Both the position numbers and the translations under genes were made by a program. A stretch of 64,000 nt of DNA from Sapria himalayana (Eukaryota; Streptophyta; Magnoliopsida; Malpighiales; Rafflesiaceae): positions 1 through 64,000 of the forward strand of contig JAREIK010017110.1 of assembly GCA_029783825.1 (NCBI GenBank), read 5' to 3'. Shown here one piece after another: positions 59,251-64,000 of this stretch (the first letter of the stretch is position 1; every line of letters begins with the position of its first letter). The notes under the pieces were generated by a model. The model was not told the origin of the DNA. It saw only the letters and a program-made list of their open reading frames with translations, and ran no database searches.

Positions 59251-61785
59251 ATTCTTCTTATTCTTCTTATTCTTCTTATTCTTCGTATTCTCTTATTCTT
59301 ATTATTCTTCTTATTCTTCGTATTCTTCTTATTCTTTTATTCTTCTTATTCTTCTTTTTTTTTTATTCTTCTTATTCTTCTTATTGTTTTTTTCTTGTTA
59401 TTATTGTTATTCTTATTATTCTTTTTATTCTTCTTATTCTTCTAATTTTTTTATTCTTAATATTCTTTTAATTTTTTTTATTCATCTTATTCATCTTATT
59501 CTTTTATTCATCTTATTCTTCAAATTCTACATATTTTTATTATTTTTCTAAATTTATTATTATTATTCTTCATATTCTTCATATTCTTATTATTCTTCAT
59601 ATTCTTCTTATTCTTATTATTCTTCTTATTTTTATTATTCTTCTTATTATTCTTATAATTCTTATTATTCTTATTCTTTTATTCTTCTTATTCTTCTTAT
59701 TCTTCTATTATTCTTATTCTTCTTATTCTTCTTATTATTCTTATTCTTCTTATTATTCTTATGTTTATTTTTCTTTTTATCCTACTTATCCTTCATATCC
59801 TTCTTATCCATTTTAATCTTCTTATCCTTCTAATCATTCTTATCCTTCTTTTCCTTCTTAACCTTGTTATCCTTCTAATCCTTCTTATCCTTCTTTTCCT
59901 TCTTAACCTTCTTATCCTTCTAATCCTTCTTATCCTTCTTAACCTTCTTATCCTTTCTTTCTTTCTATCTTTTTATTCCTTATGTTACATCTTATCATTT
60001 TTATCATTTTTATTCTTCTTAATCTTTTTATTCTCTTTATTCTATTTATTCCTCGTATTTATATTATTCTTTTTATTCTTCTTAAATTTATTATACTTCT
60101 TATTATTCTATACTTCATTTTCTTTTATTATATTTTTATTCTTTTTCTTATTATTATTCTTTTTTTTTATTATTCTTCATATTCTACATATTATACATAT
60201 TCTTTTTATTCTCTTATTCTTTTATTCTCTTATCCTTCTTATCCTTCATATCCTTCTTATTATTCCTATCCTTCTTATCTATCTTATATTTCTTATATGT
60301 GGTATTCTTCTTATCCTTCTTATCCTTTGTTATCCTTCTTATCCTTCTTATACTACTTTCCTTCTTATCTTTCTTATTTTTCTTATTCTAGTTATTCTTT
60401 GTATACTTCTTATTCTTCTTATTCTTCATATTCTACTACTTCTTTTTATTCTTCTTGTTATTTTTATTTTTATTTTTATTTTTATTTTTCTTCTTATTTT
60501 ACTTAGAATTTATATTTTTTTTATTCTTATTCTTATTATTCTTATTAGTATTAATATTCTTTTTTTTTGTGTCCTTTACTTCTTATTTTTCTTATTATTA
60601 TTATTATTATTATTATTCTTAAAATTATTCTAGTTATGTTTAATATTCTTTTCTATTCTAGTACTTTTCTTATTATTTTATTCTTATTATTCTTCTTATT
60701 CCTCTTATTTTTCTTATTCTTCATATTGTTCTTATTCTACTTATTATTTTTAATATACTTATTCTTCTTATTCTTCTTATTCTTTTTATTCTTTTTATTC
60801 TTATATTCATCATATTCTTTTTAATCTTTTATTCTTCTTATTCATCTTGTTCTTTTTATTCATCATATTTTTCTTATTCTTCTTATTCTTATTATTCTTC
60901 TTATTCATATTATTCTTCTTATCCTTCTTATTCATCTTATTCTAATTATACTTCTAATCTTCTTATCCTTCTTATCCTACTTATCCTTGTTATCCTTATT
61001 ATTCTTCTTATCTATTTATCCTTCTTATTCTACTTATCCTTCTTATCCTTGTTATTATTCTTTTCTTTTTATTCTTCTTATTCCTCTAATTTTACTTATT
61101 CTTCTTAATTTTTTTATTTTTTATACATCTTATTCTACTATACTTCTTAATCTTTTTATTATACATATTCTTCTTATTCTTCTAATTCTTCTTATTTTTC
61201 TTATTCTTCTTAATCTACATATTATTCATTTTCTTTATATCATTCTTATTCTTCTTATTCTTTTATTCTTCTTAATCTTTTTATTCCTGTTATTTTTTTT
61301 CATTTTTATTATTTCTTCTATTCTAACTATTCTTTTTATTCTTATTATTATTTTTATTCTCATTTTTCTTCTGATTTTTCATATTCTTCTTATTCTTCTT
61401 ATTTTTCTTATGCATATTATTCTATTATTTTATTATTCTTTTTATTCTTGGTATTTTTCATATTTTTCATATCTTCTTATTATTCATATATTCTCATTCT
61501 TTTTATTTTTATTATTCTTATTATTCTTATTATTCATTTTATTACTTTTCTTCTTCTTACTCTATTTATTATTCTAATTCTTATTATTATTCTTAGTCAT
61601 CTTATTCATCATTTTATTATTATTCTACATATTCTTTTTATTCTTTGTATTCTTCTTACTTATTTTGTATACTTATGAATCTACTTATTATTCATATTCT
61701 ATTTCTTATACTTATTCTTCTTATTCTTCTTGTACTTATTATTCTTTTTATTCTTATTATTCTTATTTTAATTTTTGTTATTATG
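59251..61785. repeat. Satellite array A7 with TTATCC variant domain
   Basis: This 2.5-kb array lies between the truncated 5' side of L1f and the 5' UTR of L1g. Two stretches (about 59770-60000 and 60230-60380, with scattered units to 61070) are dominated by TTATCCTTC units, in which the usual TTC is TCC. The remainder is the standard 9-mer. Confidence 0.94.
59840..59956. repeat. 45-bp higher-order repeat within A7
   Basis: Five 9-mers in the order TTATCCTTC, TTTTCCTTC, TTAACCTTG/C, TTATCCTTC, TAATCCTTC repeat at 59840 and 59885. A third copy begins at 59930 but lacks the second 9-mer. The period is exactly 45 bp by count. Confidence 0.9.
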
Positions 61786-61902
61786 GTTCAACCATCTTTG
61801 TTCTTATGAAAAAATGCTCTCAACTTCTAGAAAGAGAAAATCCAAATTCTAGAGAGAGAAAACCTCCATCTTGGGCAGAAAATAGCCAATCTTGAGCTCA
61901 AA
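61786..61902 (+). promoter_or_regulatory. 5' UTR / putative internal promoter of L1g
   Basis: TGCTCTCAACTTCTAGA at 61815-61831 is shared exactly with L1b. A purine-rich stretch with repeated AGAGAGAAAA follows, up to the ORF1 ATG at 61903. No separate promoter motif is claimed. Confidence 0.5.
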
Positions 61903-63332
61903 ATGGGGCAAGAGGATTTCCTAACTCATAGGAAGTCATTTGCCTCAATACTAAAAGGGCCCGTGCTCATATCCCCTCTATTCGGGAACAAACAGGAACT
62001 ACCGGCGGTATTTTTCTCTCCTTCTGAACTCACGAAAATGGCAGAACCATTTGAGTTGACCTTGGTTGGTAAGTTCTCTCATGGTAGACCGAGCTCCAAA
62101 GACATTCGGGATTTCCTAACCTCACTAAGGCTCAAAGGGGCAGCAAAAATAGGAGACTTCGACTCCAAACATGTTTTCCTACAACTCACGGAGGAGGATG
62201 ATTACTATAGAATATGGATGCGAGGTATGTGGTTTATCAATGGCTTTCCTATGCGTATGCTAAAATGGACGAATGAATTCACCCCGTAGGAAGAGTCACC
62301 TATTACACCGGTTTGCTTTCTACTACCTAATCACCCTCTAACATTCTATAACAAAGCTGCTCTCTTCTCAATTGCCTCGTGTGTGGGTAAACCGATGAAG
62401 ATGGATGAGGCTACTGCCTCGATATCAAGACCTCATAGTGCTCACGTATGCATTGAAACGTATTTGCTATCGATGCTCCCACACAGACTGTGGATAGGAA
62501 GTGATGTCAACACAGGGTTTTGGCAAACCATTATTACCGAATACCTTCCAACATATTGTATGACATGTAAAAGAATGGGGCATGGTGAAGAAGACTGTAG
62601 GATGGGCTCGGACATCAAAGAGTATGGCAATGAAAGGGGAGGAAGGGGAAGAATACAGAAATGGAGGAGGAAGGGAAGCCCAAGTATAGGACCTCCTTTA
62701 CTCTCTAATGATATCCCGAATGAAGTACCTCCAAGGAGTGATGCTAGAAGCTCAGGCGGGGGGAGAGGTTTTGACTCGGAAAGGAGTAGTGAGGGAGAAG
62801 GCAAAGCCGAGGAGGAAGTGAAGACATGGAAGGAGGAGAGAAGCCCCCGACTAAGGAGGTTTGCATACTTGGTGAAGAATTAGGAACATTATTCCAGCAG
62901 GATTGGGTCTTTCCTAATTCTAATAAGAGGCGGGCTATGAAGGTTAGGAGCAAGAGGAGTGTGAGAGACAAAGAAGAAGACTTAAGCTGGATTGATACAG
63001 ATGTGCTGGGTTTTTCAGAAGAAGAATTTGAGGTAAAAAGCTGTGATTTCCCAACTCAAAGCAAGGCTATGGAAAGGCTGGAAATAAACAATCCTAAAGA
63101 TGATCTGGTAATGGCCATAAAAATATGGGATTCCAGTACAAGAGAAAAGGCTATGGAGGAGATTAAAACAATGGCTTTACCGCTTGGAAAAAGTTTAAAG
63201 GATAAGAGGATTGAACCGGTTTGTGCAATTAGCGCCATAAGACCCCCGAGGAACATGAAGAAATGCATTAATATGGAACATGAATCAAAGCGTTGGATGA
63301 GAGCGCAGACTAAATCAGCAGGTCATGAATAG
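61903..63332 (+). pseudogene. L1g ORF1: DUF4283 RNA-binding protein with CCHC knuckle
   Basis: The ATG at 61903 gives MGQEDFLTHRKSF. DUF4283 (residues about 40-125) has AVFFSPSELTKMAEPFEL, GKFSHGRP, DSKHVFLQL and GMWFINGFPMRMLKW. A single TAG at 62287-62289 interrupts the frame, after which the same frame continues: GKPMKMDEATASI, LPHRLWIGSD and a complete knuckle YCMTCKRMGHGEEDC (C-x2-C-x4-H-x4-C, about 62555-62600). A Gly/Arg/Ser-rich region ends at a stop at 62883. After a frameshift the C-terminal part (62826-63332) continues with DLSWIDTD, EVKSCDF and STREKAMEEI, ending GHE and TAG at 63330-63332. With one stop and one frameshift it is a near-intact pseudogene. Reading through the amber codon is not suggested by any visible signal. 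Confidence 0.92.
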
Positions 63333-64000
63333 ATATATATATTTGAATATAAGAGGGGTGGCCAACACATCCACCCTAAACAGAATAAAAAGCTTATTAA
63401 AATTTATAAACTAAAGACTATAATTATAACCGAACCAATGGTAGATAAAATAAATTAGATCAATATAAAAAATTGATGGGGTTTGTTAATGCAATAGCGA
63501 ATTTGAATGGGAAAATTTGGGTCATGTGGGATAGGATGATAGAAATCATAATATTAAAGGATGCAGATCAAGTAATAGATTTCAAAGTTATCAGTTATAC
63601 AGAATTTTTAATGTCGGCAGTTTATGCGAAAAACTCCAAGGAAGGGAGGAAAATGTTATGGCATGACATGGAGGAAATAGTGGTGAAGGATCTTCCTTGG
63701 GTTATTGGTGGAGACTTCAATGTAATAAGAAGTCCTAGTTAGAAAAAAGGAGGAAGACATTTGGATGCAGAGGCGATGTCACATTTTAATGAGGCGATTG
63801 CTAATGTAAATCTTATTGAAGTTGATTTCTTAGGGGCAAGATATACATGGTGCAATAACTGGAAGAAGCGGGGAGCGATCTGGGCAAGACTAGACAGGTT
63901 TTTGTTCAATGTGAAATGGGTAGATTTACATGGATCTACAACTATTAACCATTTAAATAGAACTTGTTCTGATCATAGTCCTATACTATTGACTTACTAG
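63325..64000 (+). pseudogene. L1g ORF2, endonuclease domain (runs off the window)
   Basis: The ATG at 63325 overlaps the ORF1 stop by 8 nt. The APE-type endonuclease starts YLNIRGVANTSTLNRI and has TEPMVD, GKIWVMW, VIGGDFNVIRSPS, GARYTWCNNW, ARLDRFL and CSDHSPILL, so the catalytic Glu, Asp/Asn and SDH box are all present. Two premature stops break it, TAG at about 63457 and TAG at about 63740. The reverse transcriptase lies beyond the window edge. Confidence 0.92.

Larger units (their letters stand above)
61786..64000 (+). mobile_element. L1g: 5' part of an L1-clade LINE in the opposite orientation
   Basis: It is the only plus-strand LINE here. A 5' UTR, nearly complete ORF1 and the start of ORF2 are visible before the window ends. 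Its close relative is L1b. It is the least decayed copy: the visible part has about two premature stops in ORF2, one in ORF1 and one frameshift. Confidence 0.93.

Noticed and set aside
62287..62289. Programmed stop-codon readthrough in L1g ORF1
   Set aside because: Only one copy has this TAG. L1b has a sense codon at the comparable place and no readthrough signal is visible, so a simple nonsense mutation is more likely.

Overview
This window looks like repeat-rich, AT-rich nuclear DNA of a flowering plant, probably intergenic heterochromatin. The evidence is the class of transposable elements: L1-clade LINEs whose ORF2 carries a plant-type zf-RVT domain and a C-terminal RNase H (RVT_3), a Tekay/Del-like Ty3/gypsy element, a Ty1/copia remnant and a probable CACTA-type element. 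I see no intact host gene, rRNA, tRNA or CRISPR array. The species cannot be named from the sequence.

Layout. Positions 1-6978 are AT-rich. A probable CACTA-type element (about 1074-6978) has a strong right subterminal repeat block (6286-6960) and contains a decayed Ty1/copia gag-pol fragment (2201-3160). From 6979 to the end the window is a mosaic of seven low-complexity satellite arrays and seven LINE copies. The array consensus is the 9-mer TTATTCTTC on the + strand, and the arrays total about 20 kb: A1 6979-8120, A2 11709-14219, A3 20241-26582, A4 32951-37520, A5 43771-45856, A6 54290-55147, A7 59251-61785. The LINE copies are L1a 8121-11708 (-, 5'-truncated), L1b 14220-20240 (-, full length), L1c 26583-32950 (-, full length), L1d 37521-43770 (-, full length), L1e 45857-48344 (-, 5'-truncated), L1f 55148-59250 (-, 5'-truncated) and L1g 61786-64000 (+, runs off the window). 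A degenerate gypsy element (48345 to about 54289, -) sits between L1e and A6.

How it fits together. Each minus-strand LINE ends at its 3' side in a conserved terminal segment, often with a small hairpin, joined directly to a TTATTCTTC array. No ordinary poly(A) tail or unrelated flanking DNA intervenes. The 5' ends of the full-length copies also abut an array. Either these LINEs insert into a pre-existing 9-mer satellite, or they make very long satellite-like 3' tails that later copies invade. Arrays A3 and A4 share ordered landmark variants spaced about 1.09 kb apart, so the satellite has a higher-order repeat. That favours a pre-existing array split by insertions.

Intact LINEs of this type would have ORF1 (DUF4283 RNA-binding domain plus CCHC knuckle, then a basic/acidic tail) overlapping ORF2 by 8-11 nt, and ORF2 would encode endonuclease, reverse transcriptase, zf-RVT and RNase H. 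All copies here carry stops or frameshifts and are treated as pseudogenes. L1g is the best preserved. Long apparent reading frames of Phe/Leu/Ile/Ser/Tyr inside the arrays are artefacts of the 3n-periodic satellite.
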